Notes: a model not told the origin generated them from the sequence alone. A DNA stretch of 64,000 nucleotides from Clostridium kluyveri (GCF_001902295.1 NZ_CP018335.1:434001-498000), one strand, 5' to 3'. Shown: positions 45,383 through 54,950, counted from the stretch's first letter. Program-made: numbers and translations.

Positions 45383-45940
45383 ATGATAATGAAACTCAGA
45401 ACAAACGGAAAATTCCTTACGGCAAGTTCAGTTTTGGCAGTTGCCTTGATGGTGGGCGGCGGCTCTCTCACAGCATTTGCCGCTTCCGCGCCAGCAACAG
45501 ACGGTAGCGCCACAGTCTCCTACAGCTACCTTACCGGACAGCAGGAAAACAGCGACAGGTATACGCAATATGCCGCAGTATCCAGCTTTACGACAGACGA
45601 GGAGCGGGAAGCGTATTTTGAGGCGCAGGGTATCGGCGGCGATGGCTCGTACAGCGCAGCGCAGCATCTTGATGCAGAAGCACTTATGGAGGCTGGCGTG
45701 ATTGATCAGTCAACTGCTGACCAAATCGTGGCATACGCTTCCCAAAAGCATGATGATATTCATGCCCTGTATGCCAACAAATCCAGTATGACGGCAGATG
45801 AGCGCCAGGCAATGTATGAGAGCATGAAGAAAGACGGTTTTGATGGCGACTCTGTCAGCGAACTTATAAACGCGGGAATTATCACACAGGAGCAAGCCGA
45901 CAGCATCAATACCTATATTGCAGGCACCAGCGCGCAATAG
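45383..45940 (+). CDS. Secreted protein of unknown function
   Basis: 185 residues. Signal peptide: MIMKLRTNGKFLTASSVLAV with a hydrophobic core and cleavage after TAFAASA. The mature part is acidic and helical: FTTDEEREAYFEAQGIGGDG, EALMEAGVIDQSTADQIVAY, MKKDGFDGDSVSELINAGII. The repeated pattern (AGVIDQSTADQI, AGIITQEQADSI) resembles short-helix repeats of secreted Firmicutes proteins. AAGGAA precedes the start. It is GC-rich and stands before a two-component system that may control it. A strong terminator follows. Confidence 0.8.
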   Translation: MIMKLRTNGKFLTASSVLAVALMVGGGSLTAFAASAPATDGSATVSYSYLTGQQENSDRYTQYAAVSSFTTDEEREAYFEAQGIGGDGSYSAAQHLDAEALMEAGVIDQSTADQIVAYASQKHDDIHALYANKSSMTADERQAMYESMKKDGFDGDSVSELINAGIITQEQADSINTYIAGTSAQ

Positions 45941-45966
45941 CATAACCATGCGCCGGGCAATCCGAA

Positions 45967-46010
45967 AGCAAAACCGGCGCAGTATAAGGCTGCGTCGGTT
46001 TTGCTTTTTA
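45967..46010 (+). terminator. Rho-independent terminator
   Basis: Arms AGCAAAACCGGCGCAG and CTGCGTCGGTTTTGCT followed by TTTT, 27 bases after the secreted-protein stop. Confidence 0.93.
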
Positions 46011-46102
46011 ACAATGACAAAATAAAACATAGACATCTTTGAAAGCAACGCCGAAACTGGTGTATAATGTAATAGAAAATTCTTAACAAGGAGGTGTTGC
46101 TG

Positions 46103-46762
46103 ATGGCAAAGCTACTAATTGTGGACGATGAACAAGACATCCACCAGATGATACGCAGATATGCCGAGCGCGAAGGGCATGAAACAATAGAAGCCTCTGA
46201 TGGCTTGGAGGCTGTGGCGTTATGCCGGGAAAACGACTTCGATATTGTGATTATGGATATTATGATGCCGGAAATGGATGGGTTTACCGCCTGCAAGGAA
46301 ATCCGCAAGACAAAGGATATTCCGATGCTGATGCTATCCGCCAGAGGTGCGGAATATGACAAGCTGTTCGGCTTTGAGGTTGGGGTGGACGACTATGTGG
46401 TTAAGCCCTTTTCACCCAAAGAACTGATGGCGCGTGTGAATGTGATTATCAATCGGCACAAAGCACAGTCCGGCAAGACAGCTAAGGAGCAAATCGAATT
46501 GGGCGGTCTGCGAATTGACAAGCCGGGACGAAATGTATTTGTGGATGGAGCGAAAACGGAACTGACAACCAAGGAATACGAACTGCTGGTTTACCTTGCC
46601 GAAAACAATGGCATTGTAGTGACAAGAGATCAAATTCTCACCGCGGTGTGGGGTTACGATTACTATGGCGATGACCGGACGGTAGATTGGCAAATCAAAC
46701 TGCTGCGGAGCAAGCTGGGTGATTATCGCAACTGCATTGTGACCATACGAGTATTCCTGTAA
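46103..46762 (+). CDS. OmpR-family response regulator, C-terminus cut by IS110
   Basis: 219 residues from the ATG at 46103 (AAGGAGGTG upstream). Receiver domain: LLIVDDEQDIHQMIRRYA, VIMDIMMPEMDGF with the phospho-acceptor Asp near 53, MLMLSARG and DDYVVKPFSPKEL. Winged helix: LTTKEYELLVYLAENNGIVV, TRDQILTAVWGYDYYGDDRT. The family normally ends ...TIRGVGYKF; here TIR is followed by VFL and a stop contributed by the inserted IS. Only the last strand of the wing is altered, so activity may be reduced rather than lost. The partner kinase lies after the IS. Confidence 0.9.
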   Translation: MAKLLIVDDEQDIHQMIRRYAEREGHETIEASDGLEAVALCRENDFDIVIMDIMMPEMDGFTACKEIRKTKDIPMLMLSARGAEYDKLFGFEVGVDDYVVKPFSPKELMARVNVIINRHKAQSGKTAKEQIELGGLRIDKPGRNVFVDGAKTELTTKEYELLVYLAENNGIVVTRDQILTAVWGYDYYGDDRTVDWQIKLLRSKLGDYRNCIVTIRVFL

Positions 46763-46796
46763 TAAAGAGTTTTAGACTTTGAATGAAATAAAAAAA

Positions 46797-46854
46797 CCTG
46801 ATATAAATATATTGTGTCACTTGCAAGAAGACAACAACAATCTATATCAGGAGG
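46797..46854 (+). promoter_or_regulatory. Hairpin that may hide the transposase ribosome site
   Basis: CCTGATATA (46797-46805) pairs with TATATCAGG (46843-46851), which overlaps the AGGAGG Shine-Dalgarno site (46849-46854) of the transposase. Readthrough transcripts would fold and limit translation. Confidence 0.65.
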
Positions 46855-46862
46855 AAAACAAT

Positions 46863-48116
46863 ATGAATAATCGAATTATAGTTCCTAACACATTAATATT
46901 AGGGATAGACATAGCAAAGGAAAATCACTATGGTCAATTTGTAGTAAATGGTGAATATATAAAAAAGCCGTTCCTTATAAAGAATACCAGAGAATCTTTC
47001 GAATGTCTATTAGATTCAATCAGACAATTAAAGGCGAAATATAACTTAGATTATGTATTAGTAGGAATGGAGCCAACAGGTCACTATTGGAAGAATCTTG
47101 CTTACTACTTAAAAAGTCAAGGGATAGAGCTATGCTTGGTCAATCCATATCATGTTAATAAAATTAAGGAGCTTGAAGATAATAGTCCAACTAAGAATGA
47201 CAAAAAAGATGCCAAGATTATTTCTAAACTTATATATCAAGGTCAATACCTAAACTGCATGTTTGAGGAAGAACTCTACGTAAATCTTCGATTATGCAGC
47301 AACAATAGGCAAGAGCTAAAAAAACAGTTTATCTCAGAAAAAGTAAGACTAATAGCGCTATTAGATGAATACTTTCCAGAATTTAAAAAGATGTTTTCAG
47401 ATATCTTAGGAAAGTCCGCTTTATGTATACTGAAAACATGTCCTTTCCCACAAGATATAGTGAATATAGGAGTTTCTGAGCTTACTCAAAAGCTTCTAGA
47501 TGCTACACATAATCGTGTTGGATTTAAGAAAGCAGAGCTGGTTTTTAATGCAGCTAAAACTTCAATAGGAGTGCCTGTAGGGCTTGAAGGGGCCAGATAT
47601 AGATTAAGGCTTATTTTAAGGCAATTAGAAGCTTTACAAAAGGAACTAGATGATGTGGAAAAGCTCATGGAAGAATATCTTTTGCAGACAGGTTATTCAG
47701 AATATTTACTTAGCATAAAAGGTGTAGGCATAGTAACAGCTGCGGGTTTTCTAGCTGAAATTGGAGACATATCAAAATATGACAGCTATAAGCAAATACA
47801 GAAAGTGGCAGGACTTAACTTGAAAGAAACCAGCTCTGGCATGAAAAAAGGTAAAACTAAAATTAGTAAAAGAGGTCGTTCAAATTTAAGAAATATTCTA
47901 TATCAGGCAGCAACTGTTATGGTAGCTAAGAATGCTGCATTTAAAGAAATATATACCCATTTAACGAAAAGACAGGAAAATCAATTAACCGGAAAACAAG
48001 CAATAGTTGCACTAAGTGTAAGACTTATAAAAGTTATGTACACTTTATGCAAGAAAAAAACAACATATACACATGACAAAGTTCATGGGTTGACAAGTTA
48101 TCAACAAGCAGCTTAA
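46863..48116 (+). CDS. IS110-family transposase
   Basis: 417 residues. DEDD (RuvC-like) N-terminal domain: LILGIDIAKENHYGQF, YVLVGMEPTGHYWKNLAYYL, LVNPYHVNKIKELEDNSPTK, NDKKDAKIIS. The C-terminal part has LLSIKGVGIVTAAGFLAEIG, a helix-hairpin-helix-like segment, and NLKETSSGMKKGKTKISKRG containing the conserved Ser of the Tnp domain. It looks intact. Members of this family act with an element-encoded bridge RNA. AGGAGGAAAACAAT precedes the ATG. Confidence 0.95.
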   Translation: MNNRIIVPNTLILGIDIAKENHYGQFVVNGEYIKKPFLIKNTRESFECLLDSIRQLKAKYNLDYVLVGMEPTGHYWKNLAYYLKSQGIELCLVNPYHVNKIKELEDNSPTKNDKKDAKIISKLIYQGQYLNCMFEEELYVNLRLCSNNRQELKKQFISEKVRLIALLDEYFPEFKKMFSDILGKSALCILKTCPFPQDIVNIGVSELTQKLLDATHNRVGFKKAELVFNAAKTSIGVPVGLEGARYRLRLILRQLEALQKELDDVEKLMEEYLLQTGYSEYLLSIKGVGIVTAAGFLAEIGDISKYDSYKQIQKVAGLNLKETSSGMKKGKTKISKRGRSNLRNILYQAATVMVAKNAAFKEIYTHLTKRQENQLTGKQAIVALSVRLIKVMYTLCKKKTTYTHDKVHGLTSYQQAA

Positions 48117-48149
48117 TTTAATATATGCATAGGTATATTGAAATTTATA

Positions 48150-48420
48150 GTTCTTTGAAAAGAGTAAGGCAAAGCACGTTCAAACCCCCATAAGGGCTTA
48201 ATTGACCCAGTATACGAGGATTAATGCTAGCACCTGCTCTAAAATGCAGAACGAAGGAATGTAGAGACATAGATATGTACTCCGTGAGACATGGTAGGGT
48301 AAGCATTAGAGCTATATAGGTGTGTTTCCTTCAAAATATTGGAATATCACTTACACTCTTATGCACACGTTCAACCTTCTCCATCCAGTATTACCTATAT
48401 ATTCAATATACTCACATATT
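48150..48420 (+). ncRNA. Candidate bridge-RNA region of the IS110 element
   Basis: A gene-free stretch of about 300 bases after the transposase. It is less AT-rich than the DNA around it and has several possible stems, such as CCCCCATAAGGG, GCTAGCACCTGCTCTAAA and AATGCTAGC with GTAAGCATT. Bridge RNAs of IS110/IS1111 elements come from the noncoding end; in the IS1111 group this is the 3' end. No loops matching target or donor could be assigned by eye. Confidence 0.45.
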
Positions 48421-48518
48421 TAAATTTAACCACTTGTTTATAAATAATGAAATTCTATGAAAATAGAAGTAAATAAAAGATAAATTAAAATTTATTGAGG
48501 TAGGGGTGGGATATAAAT

Positions 48519-50012
48519 TTGAAATGGAATCGTAAATCCTTCGGGGTGAAATTGTGGTTATATTTTGCGGTATTTACTGCAATCATTTTCGGTGCGCTTT
48601 GGTTGCTCCAGACTGTTTTTCTGCAAAATTTCTATAATGGTATGGTCATGCAAAATGTTCAAAAAGTGGCCGAACAGGTGGATCAACAGCGTGATAGTGC
48701 CGATTTGGAAAATACCATTGATAGTTTAACCTACGATAATTCCCTGCTGATTTTTTTGACAGATGAACAAGGAAATGTCTTTTACAGTTCCGATGAACAC
48801 AGCTATTCCTATCAGGAAAATAAAACCTATTACACCGCCGATAGTGAAGATGATGGAAACCCCTATCGCAGCACAGACGAACTGCTAAATTGGCAAATTG
48901 GAGCGTTTCGCAACTTGCCGCAAGGATATGATTTCTTTTTACAGAGCTTATCGGGCAGCGATGACGGAACTGTCGGTTATCCGCTTGAGAGTGGTGACAC
49001 ATATATTTATGGAATGGTTCTTCCGGCATCCGGGGCGGATTCCAACCTGCTGGGCGGCAAAGAGGCCGTCCTCTATATCAGTACACCGTTGAATACAGTC
49101 AATGCTACGGTGGGTATCCTGCGTATACTGCTTATCTGGGTAACGCTTGCGTCACTTGTCGTCGGCTTGGTAATCGCTTTCTTTATTGCACGTAGATTTG
49201 GGCGGCCAGTATCCGTAATTTCTATACAGGCGAAGCATATGGCAGGTGGCAACTTCGAGGGAACGTTTGAAAAGGGATTTTGCTCGGAGCTTGACGAACT
49301 TTCGGATACGCTCGGCCAGACAGCGGCAGAGCTTGCGCGGGCGGAAAATTTTCGCCGGGAACTTCTTGCCAACGTGTCACATGATCTGCGGACACCGCTC
49401 ACCATGATAAGAGGCTATGCGGAAATGGTGAGGGATGTTTCTTGGGACGACGCAGAAAAACGTGATACGGATTTGGCTATCATCATCAGGGAAGCGGATA
49501 GGTTGACCGGCCTTGTAAATGAAATTTTAACATATTCTGAATTGCAGTCGGAGCATCAACCTCCCGAATTTGAAGATGTCGATATTGCCTCAACGGTGCA
49601 ATACATTATCGGTCAATTTGACCCTCTGTGCAAACAGGACGGCTATCACATTGAGGTTTTGCATGCTCCCTGCCCAAAGGTCAAGGGTGACAGGAAACAA
49701 CTTGAGCGGGTATTATACAACTTGATTGATAACGCAATCCATCACACAGGGAATAATGGAAAAATACAAGTTATCCTAAAAGACTTGGACGTAGCCGTTC
49801 GGATTGAAGTGCGCGATTATGGCAACGGCATTCCGAAAGACGAATTTCCATATATCTGGGAACGGTACTTTACATCTAAAAAGCGCAATGGAAAAGGAAC
49901 AGGGCTTGGACTTGCTATTGTTAAAGAAATTCTGGTGACGCATAAGGCTGTATTTGGCGTGGAAAGCGATCCCGATGAAGGCAGCATGTTTTGGTTTGAA
50001 TTAAGGAAATAG
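48519..50012 (+). CDS. Sensor histidine kinase
   Basis: 497 residues from a TTG at 48519 (GGGGTGGG upstream). Two spans (about 9-30 and 225-245) enclose an extracytoplasmic sensor of about 190 residues. Then HAMP (ARRFGRPVSVISIQAKHMAG), HisKA with NVSHDLRTPLTMIRGYAEMV (His near 290), the N box YNLIDNAIHHTGNN, G1 YGNGIPKDEFPYIWERYF and G2 GKGTGLGLAIVKEIL. A complete kinase, GC-rich like the regulator at 46103 and clearly its partner, now separated by the IS110 element and likely deprived of its original promoter. Confidence 0.93.
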   Translation: MKWNRKSFGVKLWLYFAVFTAIIFGALWLLQTVFLQNFYNGMVMQNVQKVAEQVDQQRDSADLENTIDSLTYDNSLLIFLTDEQGNVFYSSDEHSYSYQENKTYYTADSEDDGNPYRSTDELLNWQIGAFRNLPQGYDFFLQSLSGSDDGTVGYPLESGDTYIYGMVLPASGADSNLLGGKEAVLYISTPLNTVNATVGILRILLIWVTLASLVVGLVIAFFIARRFGRPVSVISIQAKHMAGGNFEGTFEKGFCSELDELSDTLGQTAAELARAENFRRELLANVSHDLRTPLTMIRGYAEMVRDVSWDDAEKRDTDLAIIIREADRLTGLVNEILTYSELQSEHQPPEFEDVDIASTVQYIIGQFDPLCKQDGYHIEVLHAPCPKVKGDRKQLERVLYNLIDNAIHHTGNNGKIQVILKDLDVAVRIEVRDYGNGIPKDEFPYIWERYFTSKKRNGKGTGLGLAIVKEILVTHKAVFGVESDPDEGSMFWFELRK

Positions 50013-50030
50013 AAGATATTGCAGTATAAC

Positions 50031-50219
50031 GTAACCGTAAAAAAATTAACGCCTATATTTAAAAAGTTTATCTTGGTAATATTACAGATATAAAAAAATG
50101 GTTTTAAACTCTTTACCAGGAGAAGAGGCCCAGGTGGACTTTGGATATATCGGTACCTTAAGTGTTGGAACCATACGAAAAAAGGCATGGGTATTTGTTA
50201 TGACACTTAGAGCTTATCC
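50031..50219 (+). mobile_element. IS66 end joined to IS21 transposase scrap
   Basis: GTAACCG and the next 33 bases match position 7-46 with one difference; the following bases to about 50098 also match the IS66 end at 61756 (ATTACAGATATAAA). From about 50113 a different frame reads LPGEEAQVDFGYIGTLSVGT, typical for the IS21 IstA transposase, which ends at about 50219. Two IS scars joined. Confidence 0.75.
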
Positions 50220-50950
50220 CTAAATAATTTGTATTTTTCTAAAAGCAATAAAAGCACACGCAAGATTAATAAGACCCAAATAAGAACTCCCTGTTTTCTC
50301 AAATCGGACGAGCAATTTTCTAAAGCGATTCATCCATGAATGGGTTGCTTCTACTACCCATGGACGGGCTTTGTAATTTGGATTTTTTTTCTATATTCTT
50401 TTTTTCTTGTCCACGGGAAACTACATGGGGAATATACCCCCTAAGAACTATAATTTCAAGGGCAGATTCTCCAGTATACTTTATCCGCACAAAGGTTTTG
50501 TGGGTTTTTAACTGTAGGCTCTGGACGGCTATGTAACTATAGAGTTCAGCACTTCTTTTAATTGAGATACATCATGACGATTTGCCCCTGTTACCACTAC
50601 TGATAATGGTACTCCTCTGCCGTCTACAAGGATGTGCTTTTTGCTCCCATTTTTTCCTCGATCTGTTGGATTTGAGCCAACAGATTCTTTTGCAAGGGGG
50701 GCCTTATTCATACTCCCATCTATACTAAGCCACTCCCAATCAATTCCTCGGATTTCATTATATCTCTCAAGTCCTAATTTCCACATGTTTTCAAATACTC
50801 CAGCTTCACACTATGCCATAAAATATCTGTGAATTGAACTAGATGCCCCAAACTTTTCTTTTGGTAGTGCTTTCCACTGTACGCCCGTTCGAAGTACATA
50901 AAGAATTGCTTCTAAGTTGAATTTTGCGGTGTTTTTATGCTTTTTAAATA
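50220..50950 (-). pseudogene. IS5-family transposase remnant
   Basis: Minus strand. Parts in different frames: VLRTGVQWKALPKEKFGASS (about 50850-50910), then 50529-50786 with YNEIRGIDWEWLSIDGSMNK, KHILVDGRGVPLSVVVTGAN, and near 50230-50370 RPWVVEATHSWMNRFRKLLV. Order and motifs are those of IS5-type (IS1031-like) DDE transposases; several stops and shifts make it dead. Confidence 0.8.
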
Positions 50951-51050
50951 AAATAAAAGATGTGAAAAATATGAGAATATTTCCATCCATATAACGTTAT
51001 ATAAGGTGTAGGAGCTTTTACAAAATACCTGTTTTATAGGGAGAATTAAT

Positions 51051-51470
51051 ATGAGATCAAATGAGGAAAACTATATTGAAAGACTTAAAAGAGGAAATGA
51101 GGATGCCTTGGATTATGTTGTTGACCAATATCTTTCATTAGTTAAGGGGACCATATGCAAGGTTTTGGGTCAATTTAGCGATACAGGGCTTATAGAAGAA
51201 TGTATTAATGATGTTTTTCTTTCAGTGTGGAACAATGCATGTAAGTTTAAAGGGGAAGCAGAAGATTTTAAAAAATGGATTTTTGCTATATCAAAGTATA
51301 AAGCTATTGACTGCTATAGGACAAAGCTTAAGAAAGCAGAAGTTGTTTTAGAGACCATTGATAGTTTAGATGGGGCTTCTGTTGAAGATGAGTTAATGAT
51401 CTCGATCAGAAAGAATTTGAAGAGGCTTATACAAGTGAAGAAGATAAAGCTAGAATTAAACTTAATTTAA
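51051..51470 (+). pseudogene. ECF-type sigma factor, region 4 missing
   Basis: 139 residues. Region 2 is complete: NEDALDYVVDQYLSLVKGTI, EECINDVFLSVWNNACKFKG, FKKWIFAISKYKAIDCYRTK. After DSLDGASVEDELMIS the sequence breaks near 51411, where the family would have region 4 (-35 recognition), and ends in out-of-frame anti-sigma DNA. AGGGAGAATTAAT precedes the ATG. Without region 4 it should not direct transcription on its own. Confidence 0.85.
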
Positions 51471-52711
51471 GAAAGTCTATAATTAAAAAGAAACTAAGTG
51501 TTAAAAAGAAAGCAGCAGTTGCAGCTAGCATAATTTTTCTTATTAGTTCTTCTATAATAGCAGTTAAGCCAGCCCTAGCAAATGGCATACCAATAATCGG
51601 AAATATTTTGAATAAGGACTTAGTTAGTGTAAATAAACAGTATAAAAACTACATTGATAGTATCGGCAAGACAAAATCTGATAAAGGTATAGATATAACA
51701 TTCGAAAGTGCAATAGCAGATGATAATGAGCTTTTCCTAAATTTTATTGTGAGGAATAACAATAAAGAAATCAAAAATGAATATATGGAAGCTCTTGGTA
51801 TACCTACGTCATTGAAGGTAAACGGAGAAAGATTAAATACAGGGGCTGGAGCTTCATGGGAGTTTATTGACAATAACACTATTAGAGTACTTAAAAAGAT
51901 TGATTGGTCTCAATATAAGAAAAAGGATAAGATGAATATAGATATAGATATAGATGAGCTTTATGGCAAGAAAGGAAACTGGGGAGTTAGGTTCTTCGTT
52001 GATAAAAGCAATCTAGTACAAAAGACAGTTCAATATAAGGTTAATAAAAAGATTGAGATTAATGGCAGAGAAGGTAAAATAGATACTGTTACAGTTTCAC
52101 CTCTGACAGTGTCAATAAAAGGTACAGAAAATTTTAGTAAACATAGTGGAGGACAGTTTCTGAATTTTATAGCTTTAGACGACAAAGGGTATGGCTTGCT
52201 GTGGGATGGAAGTTCTTGCTCAGATTCAGGAAATACAAATCCAAGCGATTGGACAACAAACTTTATTAATACAGAAAACTCAAAAAGCGTAACAATCATA
52301 CCAGTGTATACAACTAAACAAGAATCAAAGAAACTTCCTGATGTAAAGCTGGATGTTAATGCAGCTGCTAGACCATTAGTATTAACTATAGATACTGATA
52401 GAAGTATAAAGATAAAAGATTACTTTATTGAAGGTGATTACCTAGTTGTAAAGTATGCTCAGCAATACAATGGCAAGGAAGGTCTAAATAATTATATTGA
52501 TATGCCAATATATTTGATTGCTGATGGTACTGAAATAAAAGAATATACTGTAGGTGACAAAGCTATTGAGCTCTGGCGTAAATATGACAATGATAATCAG
52601 CCAATACATGTATATAAAATTGGAAAAGCAAGAGATATTAGGATAGGAACATATGATGGTTCAGATTTAATGATTATGAAGGATAAGAGTATTACAGTTA
52701 AAACAAAATAA
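51419..52711 (+). pseudogene. DUF4179-type anti-sigma protein, N-terminus missing
   Basis: Open from 51419 (EEAYTSEEDKARIKLNLRKS), with a membrane span (about 51510-51570: AAVAASIIFLISSSIIAVKP), then a DUF4179 extracytoplasmic part: DIIFESA-like segment, NELFLNFIVRNNNKEIKNEY, then KDYFIEGDYLVVKYAQQYNG-type end. The original cytoplasmic sigma-binding part is missing; a TTG at 51608 would start after the span. The neighbour upstream is its sigma factor; one deletion removed the end of one and the start of the other. Confidence 0.8.
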
Positions 52712-52720
52712 CATTATTAA

Positions 52721-52775
52721 AAATAAGCGGGGATGTATCTAGATTCCATTTACACAAATCTAGATACATTATAAG
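52721..52775 (+). terminator. Long inverted repeat after the anti-sigma gene
   Basis: GATGTATCTAGATT pairs with AATCTAGATACATT. It has no strong T-run, so it is a possible terminator only. It separates convergent genes. Confidence 0.55.
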
Positions 52776-52886
52776 CTTAAAATCATAAAAGATACTAAGA
52801 AATATTTTTAGTACTTATTTTCTCGGAAATTTAACTTATGGAATATTGTGGATAAACTATAGATAACTTGATCTTTTTTCTGTCTG

Positions 52887-53897
52887 CTAACTTTCCGATA
52901 CTTGTAGAATATCTAGTAAGAATACAAACAAAGGTATACCTATAATTAAACCCCATATTCCCATATAGTGTTCTGAAAAAATTAAAATTAAGAAAACAAA
53001 GAATATAGGCAAATGTACTGATATAGACATCAATTTTGGTTTTATTATATAGTTTTCCAATAGGTGTAAAACCCCCAGAAGTATTAACACATCAACGACT
53101 TTGGGTATTCCCCCCAGAATAAAAGCTATTATTATAAGAGGGATAAGAGCTATAATAAGTCCTGCTACAGGTATAAGACCTAAAATAAATAACATGGCAC
53201 CTAAGCCTAAAACATTATCAAAACCTAAAAAGAAAAGACCTATGGATGCCAGGACTGAATTTATTATGGAGAGAATAGCTTGAATCTCCATTATTTTTCC
53301 AAAAGAACTTAAAAATTTTTTTCCTAGATACTTATAATAATTATAAAAATAACCTATTTTGCTTTTTTCGATTTTTCTTCCGAAAGTTAATATTTGATCT
53401 TGTTCTAGAATAAGTAATAGGCTTAATACAAGGGAAAGTAAAATATCCACACTTAAATGTTCAATTTTAAGTGCTAACCTTAAAATTGAACCTCCACTTT
53501 TATTGAGGTAACTGCTTATATTTGTCTCCTTTATAAATAATATAATTTTATTGTCTAGTATGTCATGGTAGTTATTAACATTAAATTCCATAAGCTGTCT
53601 TTTTATAAAAAATAACTGTTTAATAACTATAGGAATATAATCGTAAAATAAAAAGCATATTCCTAAAAACATTAATATGTAAATCAATATTGTTATAACT
53701 TTCTTTTTAATTGGAAATATCTTACGTGTAAACCTATGAATGAAATTAGTTATTTTGTAGAATAAAAAAGAAAAAATAAAGGTTAAGAGAACTAATGTAA
53801 CCATGTCCTTTATAGAATAAAATAAAATTGTTAATAAAAATATCGCAAAAAGCTTTTTTATAAGATTTTCAGTAAAAATCCTTTTAAATAAATCCAT
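52887..53897 (-). CDS. AI-2E family permease
   Basis: About 336 residues from the ATG at 53897 (AAAAGGA upstream on the minus strand); an upstream TTG at 54008 has no ribosome site. Eight or so spans in the family pattern: LLTILFYSIKDMVTLVLLTF, a central hydrophilic region, QAILSIINSVLASIGLFFLG, LFILGLIPVAGLIIALIPLI and the end MGIWGLIIGIPLFVFLLDIL. This family exports or exchanges small solutes and ions; the autoinducer name is historical and no substrate can be inferred here. Confidence 0.88.
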   Translation of the reverse strand: MDLFKRIFTENLIKKLFAIFLLTILFYSIKDMVTLVLLTFIFSFLFYKITNFIHRFTRKIFPIKKKVITILIYILMFLGICFLFYDYIPIVIKQLFFIKRQLMEFNVNNYHDILDNKIILFIKETNISSYLNKSGGSILRLALKIEHLSVDILLSLVLSLLLILEQDQILTFGRKIEKSKIGYFYNYYKYLGKKFLSSFGKIMEIQAILSIINSVLASIGLFFLGFDNVLGLGAMLFILGLIPVAGLIIALIPLIIIAFILGGIPKVVDVLILLGVLHLLENYIIKPKLMSISVHLPIFFVFLILIFSEHYMGIWGLIIGIPLFVFLLDILQVSES

Positions 53898-54037
53898 TGA
53901 AATAGATATCCTTTTGTTAAAATTTAATAATTTGTAAGTATATTTATTATTATAAGGTTTTTTGTATTGATTGCACAAGATGAAATCACCAATTAATTTT
54001 TGAGCCAAGTTTTAAAATTAGCCTTAAAAAGGAGTTT

Positions 54038-54233
54038 ATCCGAACGCTGGGATCAGCTAATACTTCCAGCTTCTTAAAAGTGGGAGATAAGCAGGTCTAC
54101 GCGGCTTTATAAGTTCTTCCCCTAAAGGATAAACGTATTCTAAGTGCTAAAGACACTAAGAATACTGTTAATAAGGTTCAGATGGAGAAAATATTACTAA
54201 TGAGCAGACTCCACCTGAACCTCTGAATCATTT
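54038..54233 (-). repeat. Structured repeat copy 6, long form
   Basis: 196 bp on the minus strand, same length and order of hairpins as the copy at 22932 (first hairpin, the ATTCTTAGTG/CACTTAGAAT hairpin, closing stem). Outer flanks again AT and AAA. Some bases in the last hairpin differ, so it is an older copy. Confidence 0.85.
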
Positions 54234-54265
54234 GATATATTAGTATCTTGATGCCTTATATCTGA

Positions 54266-54457
54266 TTAATGCCTATGTCTATGTCTGTGATGATGATCTG
54301 ATTCTGATGATTTTCGAGTAAGGTCCCTATCTGTTGGAGAGTCATTAAATATTTTTGAGAGAATTTCAGCAAATTGTTCTTTAGTTAAGTCGGATACTCT
54401 TTCAAAATCATAAGAGTTGAGTACGGAATTTATGATTTTATCATTCCTGGAAGACAT
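54266..54457 (-). CDS. Small protein with His/Arg tail
   Basis: 63 residues from the ATG at 54457 with AAAGGTGGT upstream (minus strand). An amphipathic body (KIINSVLNSYDFERVSDLTK, EQFAEILSKIFND) is followed by a linker and the tail SSESDHHHRHRHRH. The tail could bind metal ions or nucleic acid. No known family; good ribosome site and codon pattern make it a likely real gene. Confidence 0.65.
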   Translation of the reverse strand: MSSRNDKIINSVLNSYDFERVSDLTKEQFAEILSKIFNDSPTDRDLTRKSSESDHHHRHRHRH

Positions 54458-54475
54458 AATATAACCACCTTTCAT

Positions 54476-54950
54476 AAATAATATCAGCTATATAAAAATA
54501 TGCTATTAATTCTAGGATATACAAGTAGGTGGTACAAAGTGATTGAAATATTATGGACTAAAAAAGAGTGATTTAATGTTTTCTCAATATGTCAACTAAA
54601 GATTCTGGTATATCATTAAAGAGTTTCAACAGAAAAAGGAGGGGTATGAATTTGCACTAAGAGGTACAGGCTATCAAATATTGACTGAACTACTGCGCAA
54701 TTATACGAAAACAGTACCTGATCAATCCGAACTGGATATGCAGGAGTAATTGGAAATATGATTGAATTCTTAAATATAAGTATCAATGTCGGTTATTTTA
54801 CTTTAGTAGAATTTCATGTAAATTTACTGGATGCCCTAAGGACACAATAAATGAAATCATAAAACTTATTGAGATAAAAGGGAACATTGATTATTGAGGT
54901 GGGATAAAGATATAATATTGTATCTTTGAAAAAATATAGACATAGATAAT
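54476..54950 (+). pseudogene. Gap with AraC-type regulator scraps
   Basis: Broken frames: EFQQKKEGYEFALRGTGYQI, LTELLRNYTKTVPD (about 54618-54720) and VGYFTLVEFHVNLLDALR (about 54788-54845) match the linker and the helix-turn-helix end of AraC regulators. Stops and missing parts show it is dead. Nothing else is recognised. Confidence 0.5.

Larger units (their letters stand above)
46750..48480 (+). mobile_element. IS110-family element between regulator and kinase
   Basis: AT-rich DNA between GC-rich response regulator and kinase genes. The left edge is near 46750, after ACCATACGA of the regulator. The right edge is approximate. It contains one DEDD transposase and a long 3' noncoding part. 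No terminal inverted repeat is seen, as expected for the family. Confidence 0.85.

Noticed and set aside
45428..46693. Several long frames opposite the GC-rich secreted protein and regulator
   Set aside because: GC-rich coding DNA opens antisense frames; these have no ribosome sites and overlap clear genes.
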